Assembly: GCF_000002595.2 (NCBI RefSeq) | Contig: NC_057010.1 | Span: 5,261,519 to 5,325,518 of the forward strand | DNA: 64,000 bases | DNA from: Chlamydomonas reinhardtii | Taxonomy: Eukaryota > Chlorophyta > Chlorophyceae > Chlamydomonadales > Chlamydomonadaceae | Reading direction: 5' to 3' | Shown here: positions 47,397 to 58,986 of the stretch, piece after piece | Position numbering within the stretch: position 1 is the first letter of the stretch | How the letters are laid out: each line of letters begins with the position of its first letter | Notes under the pieces: model-generated | Database searches by the model: none | The model's input: the letters and a program-made list of their open reading frames with translations, nothing else | What the model was told of the DNA's origin: nothing | Position numbers and translations under genes: made by a program

Positions 47397-48805
47397 TCAT
47401 TTCATCTTGGCCGCGAAGGAGCTGCCGCAGCCACACGAGGCCTCAGCGTTGGGGTTCTTGGAGATCTGTGGGGTGAGGTGCCGCGCGGGCAATCGGGCAC
47501 CAAGGGGGACAGCACCTCGCGTCACGACGTACGACACGGGCACGCGGTCACCTATCACTCGTGACAAGGCCACTGCACCGCACATCAAGACCCGCAATTA
47601 GCAGCCCTGGGAAGCTGCGCCGCCCACCCGGTGCCGGTGCCCCGGCGAGAGCTGCAGGACCAAGGACGTGGTGGTCTCATGCCTGCCTACACCCCTCTCG
47701 CCAGTCGGCACCCTCAGCACCCTCCTCCCCAGCACCCTCCCCAGCACCCACCGTGAACGCCGCCCGCATGAGCGTGTCCTCAAACTCCAGGGTGGCCCCC
47801 CGCAGGAACTCCAACGATATCGTGTCGCAGGCCACCCTCCCGCCTTCAGTCTCGTACACCCTGTCAGGCGACAGCGTCATACGCGGCACCCGAGGCATTG
47901 TCGCGTCAGAGCGTGGATGGATGCCCATGGAACGCACGCCCCAGCCCTAACCCCACCTAGCCGGGCCCCGAGTCACACGCCCCAAACATCCGCCTTTCCT
48001 TCTGCTAAGCTCCTCTCCTCCTCCCCCGGCCCCTCCTGCCCCCGCCCCCTCCTGCTCCCGCTCCTCCTGCCCCCGCCCCCTCCCGCCCCGCCTCCTCCTG
48101 CCCCCGCCCCCTCCCGCCCCGCCTCCTCCTGCTCCTGCCATCTCCTGCCCCCCCCCCCCCCTGCCCCCCACTCACACGTCTCCCTCCTGCGCCCCACTCA
48201 CACGTCCCCCTCCTGCACCGCGCCGTCCAGTTTGAACTTGTACTGGAAGCCCGAGCAGCCGCCGCCCTCCACCTCGATGCGCAGCACCAGCGGCTCCCCC
48301 GGCTTCTCTGCCTGCAACTCACGCAGCCGCTGGAGGGGGAGGCGGGGGAGCGAGGCGCGGGAGGGGGCGGGAGGGGAGGACACATGATGCCAATGTGCGT
48401 CTGGTAGATGGTATCAGATATGGTAAAGGGCGGAGCGTTCCGTGTAACGGCCTCAGGCAGGGGCCTGCAGCCCCTAGGCACAAGGCCACACCACACAGCC
48501 CCACTCCCAGCCACGCTTGGCAACACCCACCCCCGCACACTTACAGCAGCTGCCGACGGATGGATGACTAACCCCTGCGCCTCCTGCTGCAGCTCCGGAG
48601 ATGCAGCCGAGCTGAATAACCGGAGCACCGGGGCGCTGCTGCCGGCCCAGGCGTGGGCGAGCCCACGTTGCAACCACTGGGCCGACGCCCCTGCTAGGCC
48701 GACTCCTTGTAGGCCGCTAATCGCTTGACTCGCGGATTGCGCCAAGGAACCACTGACCACGCGCTCCGCTAGCGCGGCGGCTCGCAAAGCTGCGCGGCTG
48801 AGCAT
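47397..48805 (-). CDS. ISCA2: A-type iron-sulfur cluster carrier, mitochondrial ISCA2-like
   Basis: Four exons on the minus strand: 48805-48545, 48329-48202, 47860-47752, 47465-47397 (188 aa). Residues 1-70 form a mitochondrial presequence ([20 protein letters not shown]). The HesB/IscA fold follows: [39 protein letters not shown] and the end [17 protein letters not shown]. The three cluster ligands are present: Cys112 in GGGCSGF, and Cys177 and Cys179 in CGCG. The FxYxF after the first Cys and the EGGG core resemble mitochondrial ISCA2 more than ISCA1. It acts in the matrix in maturation of [4Fe-4S] proteins with ISCA1 and IBA57 (family knowledge). Intron 2 starts with a duplicated donor and is filled with GC-rich repeats. 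Confidence 0.92.
48009..48200 (-). repeat. G-rich minisatellite in ISCA intron 2
   Basis: Units of the GGGGCAGGAGGAG type on the minus strand (CTCCTCCTGCCCC on the plus strand). At the intron's 5' end a 25-26 bp unit containing GACGT|GTGAGT is present twice. Confidence 0.75.
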
Positions 48806-49631
48806 TGCGAGGGTCTCGGCGAGGTTGTATAGGCGGTGCTCGTATGCGGTGGATGACGCGGGCGCCTCTCTTAAGCTCTTTAAGACTTGAAGCTGCTATT
48901 GCTACGTACGTTGAACCCAACTCCTTAGCTCTACAGGCTCCGCGATGAGGGTCACGATTTTATGGCAACACTCAGGTTGGGTTGTTTGCAAGGCAAGATG
49001 CGTGACGTATTTGGGCTGCAGTCGGGCTGCTTTTAACAGTAACACAGCTGAACAATAGTCCAGGAACTCTCTGACTAGGCTTCATGCACGCAATCGGCCG
49101 CGTAGCTCCCTTGCTGCGCAAGCGATAGATGCTGTCGCTGCGCTCTAAAGATATGCTATCCGCTGCTCAGAATTCGGGCTCCACGCCGGAGCTGCAAATC
49201 CCAGATGCATCCTGCCCGAAAGTATGAGCAAGAACCCGCCCCTCCTCTTGTCGGTAGTTGGTCTGTTTGCGGCATCCTGCATCGTTACACGTATTGCCGC
49301 TGCTACAGCGGCTTCCCCGACAGTCCTTCCAGCTGTGGCCTTCCAGAAGAAAGCCCTTTGCAACCACTTCGTGCAGCCTTTCGCAAGCACACCAGCTCAC
49401 CACGCATGTGGCAAGGCAAACCACGGAACCTACGGCTCGTTTCTCGTCAAACAGACACTGCCGCGTCGGCACCATTTCGGCACTCTAGCCCTCGTCCCTT
49501 GCAGCCAAACAGCGCGCTGCCATCTGTCACTGTATGCATGTAGTCTCCAGCCCCAGATCCAACAATTAAAGCGCGTAAACTCCTCAGCACAAGAGTTCGC
49601 CAGGTCAGAAGCCCCTTCGCAGTCCACCTTC
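48806..49631. other. Intergenic region upstream of ISCA gene
   Basis: Contains the presumed ISCA promoter and the 3' UTR of the microprotein gene (TTACA near 49281). No exon is firmly supported; see the rejected open frame at 49224-49802. Confidence 0.4.
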
Positions 49632-49940
49632 TTACTCGATGAAAGCGTGCTTGTTCTCAGACTTCTTTTCCCCTGGTGCCCGGCGCATGGTAGCCCTGTG
49701 CAACGCCAGAACAGAGCAAAGCATGTCAGCGGCCGTCGCGGTTCCGGTGTTTGGCCACTGTTGGGAGTCCTGAGCTCGCCAAACGTGCGATATTTGTCAT
49801 GACATAATAAAATGCTTGTCCTGCTGCGTTTCAAGCGCCCCAGGCTTTGGAATTCTTGCTTACCTGGCGGCGCCAGCGTTGCCCGCGCCGCTGACAGCCA
49901 GGAATTGCCGGAACAGGTGCGAGTTCACGTCGTAAATCAT
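49632..49940 (-). CDS. Two-exon microprotein, 46 aa
   Basis: Exon 1 49940-49864 and exon 2 49695-49632, joined in phase 2 across a 168-nt GT-AG intron. The product starts MIYDVNSHLFRQFLAVSG and ends KSENKHAFIE. Just upstream of the ATG a sequence CCCTCGTGCAG looks like an acceptor, so a 5' UTR intron is likely. The protein is short, with an amphipathic or hydrophobic start (LFRQFLAV), a basic centre and no signal peptide. The opening YDVNS-LFR-FL reminds me of small conserved eukaryotic proteins, but I cannot name the family. Frame, phase and donor/acceptor agreement support a real gene. Confidence 0.65.
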
Positions 49941-50685
49941 GGCTACCGGTGGCTGCACGAGGGTCGAGGTCAGAAAAATGCAGAAGTTGGGCGCGGGAAC
50001 GCGGCGTGTGGTGCGGTTTGCTTGAACGTGAGAACGTGTAAGCTGCAAAGCTATAATGTAGGCAGGTATGATGAAAACGCATTTGCCAGTCGCAGGGCGC
50101 ACGGTAATCAGCGGGAAACAATCACAATTGTGTTCATGCTACCCGCACGCACGAACCACCCCCCAGTACAATTTCCAACCCAGTCCCGCCGGCTCCATCC
50201 GTCGACGCCAACAAACGCAAACGGAAGTCTGAGGTCTGCCGTAATCCACACTCTGCTCTCCCTTGTCCACCGTGTCGCATGCCGCTCCACCACTTCACGC
50301 TCCGGTTCACATTCACCATCCTCGCAGGAGTCTTAGCACACGTTGCGGGCATTCCTGTACCCATACTAGGGTATGCGAACGCAATGTCCTAACACTGTCA
50401 CAGTCAAAAAGTGTTATATCGTGTTGTACAATCTGTGCATACTCGTACAACTCAGCCGCCACCGCCGTGCATCAGGCGGTGGCAGGTCCTCAGCTCAATC
50501 CACACACCGTTCTCGGTACAAAACCGCACAAAGTGCTGCGTAACAGAATTCTTCCAATCGTGTCCGACCACGACCACACCGGTATACTTACAGCGCTCTC
50601 CGCACGCACCCCGCGTGTGCCGGCGCCACATACCGCCTCAGCGTCCCTCACCCTGCCTCACCCTGCCTCACCCAGTCCCGACGCC
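49941..50685. other. Interval between microprotein gene and MBOAT gene
   Basis: Upstream region of the microprotein gene and 3' flank of the acyltransferase gene. No exon recognised. Confidence 0.4.
50588..50592 (-). terminator. Polyadenylation signal, MBOAT gene
   Basis: TGTAA on the minus strand, about 95 bp past the stop codon. Confidence 0.45.
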
Positions 50686-53600
50686 TCACAGCTCCTCCCT
50701 GCCCCCCGCTGGCAGGAGCCCCGCCCGTGCCGCCGCCGCCGCCAGTTGCTGCATGGCCCCCACCACCTCCTGCAGCCCGCGCTCGTCGATGCGGCAGCTC
50801 TCCAGTGCCGCCCAGAAGAGCTCCGCACTGGCCAGCACCATGGCCAGCGTCACCACCGTCTGGATGGGAAGTGGCACGAGGCAAGGGGGCAGAGAGCAGC
50901 GAAATCATGTGGACAGGGCAAGGCAAGGAGGCGCGGTGGCAGAGCTGTGTCTATTGGCACTGGTGCCTAGCAAATGTAGGCGCAATAGCAGGTTTTGGCC
51001 ACACGACACAAAGGACACTTACCTAACAATTGCCTAGCACACATCGTGCCAGCGCGTGCCACCATCCACAGAACCCCCTTGCCTGCCCCGCATCATCCCA
51101 TGCGCACGGGTGTGCCCCCGCACGCACCTGCAGCAGCCGGCCCGGCGTGCTTTCCCGGAAGGCCTTGGGCATCAGCACCGCTGTGGCTGTGTCCTGCACC
51201 AGGATCATCAGCGGCTGCACCAGGAAGAAGCCCAGCATGCGGTAGCTGCCCTCCAGCTGCCCGCCGCACATGAACCTGCCAGATACATGCACACAAATAC
51301 GGTACACATTGAGAACAAGGAAGCGGCACTGGTCACTGGCCGTGCATAGCAAGGGTTGGTCGCCGTTCGTTCCTGAAGCACGGCATCGACCGGGCCTTGA
51401 CCTGGGGCTGGCCGCTCTCTTAACCTTACGCGCACGCTTTCTTTCTCTGCACCCTCCACCTCCCTCCTTCAGCCAGTTCCACCCCACTCACGCAATGCAG
51501 ATCTCGTGCATGACGCCGCTGATGAAGAAAGACACGCCCATCGCTGCCAGCATCACAGGCATGGGTGTGCGAGGCCGGCCGCTAGCACCCGAGCTGTTGC
51601 TGTTGCTGCTGCTGCCGGCATGGCCAGGCGCCGGCGCCGCGGCCTTTGGCCCCGCGCGAACAGCGACGCCGGCGCCAGCAGCGGCGCCATTGTGCGCCGC
51701 CTTGCCCTCGCCGCTGCCGGTTCCGATGCCGTTGCCGTTGGCTGGCGTGTCCGCTCCGGCAACGGGCCTAGCGGGTGCAGGCACTGTGGGTGCCGGCGCT
51801 GGTGCTATCGCTGCTGGCGCTACCCACTTGCCCTGGGCAGAGCACGACATGCATGCAAACGGTGAAATGGTGCACTGACCCTCAGCGCACATTCCGGGCA
51901 AGCATTGGCGAACGGGCAACGCACGTAGCGTGGCCTGTTGACGGACCAGGACAACCAGCTCCGCCCAGTCTACTCTTGGCGGTACACCAATCCGCCCCGG
52001 CCCACACACTTTACTGGCCACACGGCACGCAACGCACGTCGACCGCGCATGCCGCCGCCACACGTCTGCATTGCACCCAAGCCATGTAGCCTTCAACTTA
52101 GCTTCAATTCCCCACAACGCCCTTCCCCCGTCCCTCGAGCCCACCCCCACCTGCACGATGGGCTTGTACACGGTCTCCAACAGCGTGGCCGACACGATCT
52201 GGTTGTAGCGGCGGCCCCAGAACTCGCGCACGCTGGTGGCGGCGTAGGGCCCGTCCATGGCCGGCTGTAGCGCCAGGCCACCGCCGCGCTGCCCCGCCCC
52301 CAGCAGCGCCCCGCTCAACGGCATGGCGGCGTCCAGGCACAGCGACACGAACATCCACATGTACACCGCTGCAGCGTGGGCCCGCAGAAGAGAAAGACTA
52401 GTGAGATGAGAAAAGTGAGAGTGGGTGGAGGCTTTGGAGGGAACTTGAGAGGAGAGTGGAGGTGGTTCGACTCGCCGGATAAATGATGGACGACATGAGT
52501 CATCACTGAAAGCTATCCGGCTATTTGCGTTCCGCGCTTCTCGATTGATTTGGAAATGGTATGTTGTGAGTCAGCACGCACCGTAGCACACGTGCCGCGC
52601 TACGGGCGGCACGCCCTGTGGCGCCAGCAGCACCACATTCAGACCCAGCCACACGCCCAGCTTCAGCAGCACCCCTAGAGCCGCCACGCCACTGCTGCTG
52701 CTCGCCGGGGCGCGGCCGCCTGTGTATGAGCGGGTGGGGTGCGGGTGGGCGCGACACTTGTGGGACGTGGCAAGTCTGGCAACACCATCCAGGGTTGGCA
52801 ACAGTGCAGCACTCGGGCAGCCTTGCGCACTGCCAGTCCTGCCCATCGGACCTGCATGCGCAAAGCCAGCCTTCCCAACAAAGCACCCCTCCCCACATGC
52901 CCCACCCCTCTCGCCCTATCATACCCTCCACGCTCCCTACTGCTCCTTTAACTTGCAACACAAACTTCAACATTGAATGTTGAAAACAACTTTCCACCTC
53001 CTTTCTGCACAACTTACTCTTGGCCGGGAAGAAGGGCAGCACCAGCAGCGCCGCCCACACCAGCACGCTGGCCTGCACGTCCGGGTGCGCCAGCGCGCCG
53101 CGGTTGCCGGTGTAGGCCAGCAGTTTGAAGTTGGCGACCCACATGACCGTCAGACCCACACAGCCAGACAGCACCATGCTCTGCAGGGGGCAAAAAGCGT
53201 TTGGGAGAATGGGACAAGTGGTGCGGGAGGCGAGCAGGGAGGTCGCGCAGGGAGACTCGTGGATGGGTGGCAGCGCCGCAGCGGCAACCCGTCTGTGCCG
53301 CCTGGGCCGCTGAGAGCCGCCCTGCAGGCTTAGTCAATCGCTGATGCAGCGTCTACATGCAAAGCCGGGCTGCTTCACTGCGTCCTCCAGGCTTCCCTTG
53401 CCGTAGCATCCACGTGTGCACGGGTAAGCTTGCGGGCGGCACGAACGGACACCCGCCTTGCAGCGGGCTTGTTCAGCTGGTCCCATTCTCTTTCCGAAGG
53501 CTTGAGCATCCATCTGATTCCACTCACCTCTTGAACCAGCATAGGACTCAGTCCGAAGACCACAAAGGCCGGAATTGCTGAGAGAAACCGCGGCCATCCA

Positions 53601-53701
53601 GGCCTTTGAGGCTTTACCGCTAACGCACTATATATTACAGCTCCAAGAACTGCTAGCTCCAGCAAGAGCAGCTTCACAAAGAAAGGCGGGAACTCCATCA
53701 T
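50686..53701 (-). CDS. Wax-synthase-type MBOAT O-acyltransferase
   Basis: Seven exons on the minus strand: 53701-53528, 53180-53018, 52719-52582, 52368-52151, 51832-51492, 51275-51128, 50859-50686 (451 aa). It is polytopic, with hydrophobic stretches in every exon (FVKLLLLELAVLGAVIY, VLVWAALLVLPFF, LGVLLKLGVWLGLNVVLLA, MGVSFFISGVMH). SVREFWGRRYNQIV is the fingerprint of the MBOAT_2 / plant wax synthase family (FWGRRWN in land plants). The later SGVMHEICIA carries the conserved membrane-embedded catalytic His, near residue 339. A low-complexity Ala/Gly/Asn loop is inserted before that His. Expected reaction: acyl transfer from acyl-CoA to a long-chain alcohol or sterol at the ER. Substrate cannot be told from the sequence. 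Confidence 0.9.
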
Positions 53702-55715
53702 GCTGCGTCACGCTCGGAGTCAGCACAGTTTTAAAACACACAGCACTTCGAAGAAAGTAAGTGTTTTGTGTAGTACTCCTCTAGAATATGCAGGCGCTGG
53801 AGGCGCGGCGCGATTGTGACGCGGCGAAGACGGTTGGTGCCCACCGGTCACCGCTGATGTCACGGCAAGCCGGGCCATCGACATCCCGAGCTGGCGCTTG
53901 TGCCACGGTCAAGACTGCCGCTGCCGGTTGCGAGGGGTGCACACCACAAGCCACCAAGGCCGCCACACCGTGCCCTTGCGTGCGCCTGGGGCGGTGCGGA
54001 CTTTCCCCTGCCGTTCCCTGCCGTTCCCTGCCTCGCTTTCCGCGGGCAGCTGGGGCGTGCTCTGCGCCGATGAGACGTTTCAGCGAATCTACATGGCAGC
54101 CGTTTGTGGCTGGGGCCGCACATTAAGGAAACTGGGCGTGCCCAACTGGCGCGCCTCTCCCGCTTCAGCACGGACACACCTGCGGCCCTCCCAGCTCACG
54201 CCAAAAGCCACCATGCCAAACCGTGACCTAGCAGCTCCGCGGGCCGTTCCTAGTCTTTCCCCTGCATTTCTCCTGCCTTTCCCCTTAAGTTCCCCGCGTC
54301 GCCCTCGCTATGTGCTGGCGGGACGCAGGGCGTGTCAGACTGCTGTTGCAGAAACGGGCCGCAGGACGCCCTTGCACTCCAATCGATCACTCAGCCCCCG
54401 CTACCGCCGCCGCTGACCCCGCCACCCGGCTCCAGGCACAGATGACGCCTTGAGTGCGCCAGTGAGCATCACGATTGTCGGATTGTGTGCTGGGTCAGGA
54501 GTGGCCCGAGGCCAAAACTCGAGCCAGTATCGTGCCGGCGTGCACCTTACCAAGGGGGTGAGTAGCGGCGTGGCTAATCGCGGCAGGCAATAGACGTGCT
54601 GGCTGGGCTATTCGCCTGCTCAGGCGCGGACACTGCGACACAATTACAGCAGCTGACAAGCATAAAGACAGGCTGCAGCCTGCAGGCCGCAGGCAGCCTG
54701 CGGTACAATGGCGCCCAAGGTCTGATTACATGTAGCAGATGGGGGCCTGCAGAAACGCAAGACGCATCGCTGCTCGGAAGTATCCCTAAGGCCTTGCATG
54801 GCCCTGAGACTATGAGCACCGCACATAGCATTTGTTACATGTCCGCGGTGCCTAGTGACCGTGTCTTTTGGCGGACTTTGGAAAAGAATACAATGATGCA
54901 AGTGTCTCGTACGGCAGGCCAGACATGCCATGAAATATTCACAAACAAAAGACAACCGGTGCAGGCGGCTGCATATGGTCACACGGTCTTTGCCCGCGGG
55001 AGGGTTTGCAGCAAAGTCGGGGTTGGGCCCTGATAGCATGTGATGGCTCGGCGTCTTCGGGAGCTGGGACTGTCCCCTCTGTAACATCCGCATCCATATG
55101 GCAACCACACCACTCTCTCGAAGCCCCAGACTCTCACACGCAGGGGTGCTCACACGCTCAGCGCGTCTTACACGACTCAATAGCAACTGAGCAACAGCTG
55201 ATTGTTATCACCCTATTAACACCCGTCTCTTGATGGTGTGTCACCTTCGGCAATGGCCGACAGCACAGATATCTACCACAGGGCTCTCTCACTCTCATCT
55301 CAGTATGGCCGCATCGCGCATTACCGCATACACAGGCATGAATTTATCGTATGGACATGCAATGTACGCAAAAGCAGATGGCTAACAGTCGCAGCGTCAA
55401 TTCCCGCAGAAGCAGCGGTGCATCTGTGACAGACGTAACACCGCAGGGCCCCAAAGCCACTGCGGGCACCGCGCTTGATTCCTGTCGTCGACGGGTCGCA
55501 CCCCCCTTCCTCCCCGTCTCTCATATGTGCAGCTCCCTCCGTGCTTGCTCTCTCACCCATATTGACCAGTGCCGCTCACAAAAGTTGGCTCTTTGCGCTA
55601 TGAAAGATCCCGCATTCACAGCTTCCGTAAGCAGGAACAGCCCATCAGCCAGCGTCAGCTAGCACGAGCCAACGCAGCCCCGATGACTCCATTAGTGTTA
55701 GCAGACTGAGCGCGC
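53702..55715. other. Intergenic region with decayed exon copy
   Basis: About 2 kb without an intact gene. It contains the MBOAT promoter at its left end, a decayed copy of the SDR gene's first exon (54306-54478), and TTACA near 55166 that could end the SDR transcript. Confidence 0.5.
54306..54478 (-). pseudogene. Decayed copy of SDR exon 1 and part of intron 1
   Basis: On the minus strand it reads MLTGALKASSVPGAG against MLSRAPKASFAPGAR of the gene at 58497. Matching blocks continue into the intron (CGCTATG-GCTGGCG and GCGTGTC-G). The copy has lost the clean GTGAGC donor and shows no later exons, so it is a non-functional fragment. Confidence 0.6.
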
Positions 55716-55854
55716 CTAGAACCAGTTGACGGCAGAGAACAGGTCGGCCCAGGCCTTGGCGGGCGCGTCTTTCTCCGCAATAACCTCCACCACCTTGTTG
55801 GCGGCGGCCGGCTCCGTCAGCGCCGCAACACACACCTCCGCCACCTGCGAATAC

Positions 55855-55898
<44 letters not shown>

Positions 55899-58497
55899 AG
55901 GCCGTGTAAGGGAGGGTCCGTGTCAGTCTGTGGATGATGTAGCAGGCAGCACCTACTCATGGCACGCAAGGACCTCATGCAACACAAGCTCACCGCTAGG
56001 AGGCGCACCCGCCCCTGCCGCAACGCATACACGCGAACGAGCACACGCACCTGCGTGCGCAGGATGGATCCGGACTTGCGCGGCGGGAAGCCGTAGGTGC
56101 CGGGCGCCGCCATTACCACGTTGCCGGCACTCTCGCCGTCGCCCAGCTTGGACTTGAGGCCGCCGGGGCGCACGATGGTGTAGGTGAGGCCGGAGCGCTG
56201 CAGCTCCTCCTCCGCGCGCTTCTTCCAGAACAGCACGCCCCTGATTGGCGAAGAGGAGGTGGGCGTGAGGGTACTCAGTGAGGGAAGGTAGCAGCATGGT
56301 GGTGTAAGTGTTTGGCACGTCTGTGCGCGGGCATGCTCAGGGTGTGTGTGAGGTTGTGTGCGCTTCTTGCCTAAAGCCTGAATGCAAGACTAACTCCCGG
56401 ACTTCCCATGTAGCCACGCTCAGCTTAGTAAGCGCCCCTGCTTCCCACTGCCGTTCCTCCTCCGCCTCCTCATTCCTGCAAGTGGCCTACCAGAACAGGT
56501 TGAGCGGGTTGATGAGCTCATCGGCGCCAATGCTGGTCACCAGCACAAAATGCTTCACTCCCGCCTGCTTGGCGGCCGCAATCAGGTTCAGCGTGCCCTG
56601 CGGAGGTGGGAAGAGTGGGGACGGGGACACAGCGTGGTATCAGGACCATGTGACACTCAGGCTTCGTGCCGGACTGGCGCGCCCTCACCGCATTCCCGCA
56701 CTTCGACACAGTCTGCCTACACACTGCGCAACCACCTATCCCGCCCCGTGGCGATTGCCGCCAGTACGGGTCCTCCCACTGCCGACCTCAGCCCAGCGGG
56801 CCCTCGCACCACACCACCTCAGCCCCCCCCCCGTAACTAGAGGCTGACTAACCGGCCCGGCACCTGGCCCATCCACTCCCCCCGGCCGCGGCCGGCCCCC
56901 CTGGGGCAAAGCACAGGCCACGCTCTCCGCCTCGCTCTTTTGCATTGGGTTCGGTTATGTTTGGACTGGCATCTATACCCCTATGCTGCTCCGCGCCCTT
57001 CACTTTGCCCACCTGGCCGCCCCCCGCCCCCTCCCATGCTGTTCCGCGCCTTCCACCCCGCCGCCCACCTGGAAGTCCACGTTGAAGGGCCCCAGCGGGT
57101 CGCGCGGGTCGCTGGCGCCCGTGCAGCACACCACCGCGGCGCAGCCGTCCAGCGCCGGCGGCAGGCTGGCGTACTGGAACACGTCCCCGCGCACCACCTG
57201 AGAGGCGTGTGGAGAGTCAGGGAGAGAGGGAGGGAGATGGCTGTGAAGCACAGGTTGAGGGAGGTTGACGGAAGGTGGTGAAAGAGCGGGATGCACGGAA
57301 TGGCTCCGACCTTGGCTGGCTCCCTCCGTCCCGCCATTACTGCCCCACGCCGCTTCCGAACTCCGTACCCAGCCACCGTGTCGCTATCCGCCGCGCGACT
57401 TCACAACACCTACTGCACACATGCCCGGCCCTGAGCCAACCCCCCCCCCCCGACGTCGGCACAACATACTTGTGAGTTGATCGCTCCATTCTCCACATGG
57501 GCGGCCAACCCACCCACCCACCCACCTACTCACACCCCACCCCACACACACACCTCAGTGGTGGAGCCCACGCCCGCCAGCAGGCCGCTGCCGCTGGTGG
57601 CCTTGGACACGTCCCGCACCAGCGCCCGCACCGGCACGCCGCGGGAGGACAGCACGTCCACCACGCGCCTGTCACGAGGGTGGGCGCGAGGGCGTGCATT
57701 GCAACAGCAGCCGCGGCGGGGTCAGTGGAGAGGCACTATGCTTGGCCGTGTCAGGGCGCGTGTGCCTTCCTCCGCATGCCGTGGCACGTGTCCAGCGCTG
57801 CAGAGTGCTCGCCAAGCCGCCGCTGCCGGCTGTGTTTCCACCACCTCCTCTCGAACAAATAGTTTCATGACCCGTGCTCGGTGCTCGGTGACCCCTCCGC
57901 CAACCCCTTAGCTCCACGCCTAACGTAGCGCCCCGCACCTCCCCGCTACCCTGTCCATCACTGTGCTAACAAGTCCTAGCATGTCCCGGCTGCCGTTCCT
58001 GTCTCGGCCCGCCGGCATCAAACAGCAGGCGCAGTAGGACTCACTTGCCGCAGCCGCCGCTGGCACCCGCCACCAGGATCTTGCCGTCCTCGCCCAAGTC
58101 AGTCAGCGTGGCGGCCACCCGCACCACCCGCACGCGGTTGCTGCGGGGAGCCACAGCTGCGTGGGGGATAGGGGGGGTCGGAGGGAAGCGGCATGGAGGG
58201 CAATGGGGATGGGAGGGAAAGGAGGGCAGGATTCCTGGAGGACTGGGGCAGTGTCTGTGGGTGTGAAGGTGGGTGTGTAGAGGCCCAGGTGGATGCGCGG
58301 AACGTGAGAAGAAAGCAAGAGGGGTGCCCGGCTGCGTTTCCTGCCAGCTGGGGAACGCTATGCGCTGGCGTCAAGGCGTGTCGGGCTGGGAGCCGCACAC
58401 GCAGCGACTGGCACCAAGACACCCGTAGCAGGAAACGCTCACCTCGCGGCCGGGCTCCAGGCGCGAAAGACGCTTTGGGTGCGCGAGAAAGCATCAT
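55716..58497 (-). CDS. Atypical SDR, NAD(P)-binding, plastid-type (TIC62/NmrA-like)
   Basis: Seven exons on the minus strand: 58497-58443, 58156-58045, 57668-57554, 57197-57069, 56597-56491, 56240-56051, 55844-55716 (278 aa). The first 35 residues (MMLSRAPKASFAPGARPR...) resemble a transit peptide. The Rossmann motif ILVAGASGGCGKRVVDVL fits GxxGxxG. Then come VRALVRD (end of strand 2), VVRGDVFQYASL, AVVCCTGA, FVLVTSIGA (strand 5) and YTIVRPGGLKSKLGDGE, the last typical of atypical SDRs that lack the classical YxxxK pair. Related plant proteins act in the chloroplast as redox-linked or photosystem assembly factors. The exact function is not deducible. A decayed copy of exon 1 lies 4 kb away, and the gene is head-to-head with the coiled-coil gene. 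Confidence 0.9.
55859..55895 (+). repeat. (CA)n microsatellite in SDR intron 6
   Basis: Uninterrupted CA dinucleotides just upstream of the last exon (minus-strand gene). Confidence 0.9.
56953..56973 (-). repeat. Dispersed repeat A, copy 3
   Basis: On the minus strand it matches copies 1 and 2 with a few changes and shares the CCAATGCAAAAG right flank with copy 2. It lies inside SDR intron 4. Confidence 0.5.
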
Positions 58498-58986
58498 GAT
58501 CGAGTGTAAGGCCCTTGGTGGTCCCGGCCCGAAATTGAAATGCTGAGGGTGTTGATTGATGTTCAAAGGGTGGCGCTCGGGGGACACTCAGCCGGTATTA
58601 TGTCAAGTTTAGCAAAAGAGAAGCAGTGTGCAGCGAGGCAGGTTTTAAAGGCTGGCAATGGGCGGGCGCCGGTAGCGGTGCACTACTTCCTTGCATGGGC
58701 TACGGGCTCGCCGCAGTGCCGAGACAAACCACCGCGTTCCCTCTTTCCATACTCACTCGTCCATCACCATCATCTTCACATTGCAAGCTTCAAAACAGCT
58801 CGTAGCACCACCAAGCAGCAACACCAGTCCACCGAAGACTTAACACAATCGCCTAAAAGTCCCGACTCCCAACCCTCATCGTTGAAAGCTCTCCGCTTGT
58901 ATCAGAAGCTTTCTGTTTAACACACCTACAAGGCACTGCAATTAGCAGTCGCACTTCGAGGCCTTTCGCGAAGTCGTTCCTCAAGA
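58498..58986. promoter_or_regulatory. Bidirectional promoter, SDR / coiled-coil gene
   Basis: 489 bp between divergent ATGs. No strong TATA box was recognised. Confidence 0.4.

Noticed and set aside
46282-47436. Minus-strand open frame of 384 codons.
   Set aside because: It overlaps the last exon of kinase 2 antisense and consists mainly of frame shadow plus intergenic sequence.
49224-49802. Plus-strand open frame of 192 codons starting with a signal-like peptide (MSKNPPLLLSVVGLFAASC).
   Set aside because: It overlaps the microprotein's last exon on the opposite strand, loses any protein-like pattern after the first third, and has no splice or polyadenylation support.
52465-52500. Sequence GGTTCGACTCGCC resembling a tRNA T-arm (B box).
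   Set aside because: No A box, no acceptor stem pairing, and it lies inside an MBOAT intron.
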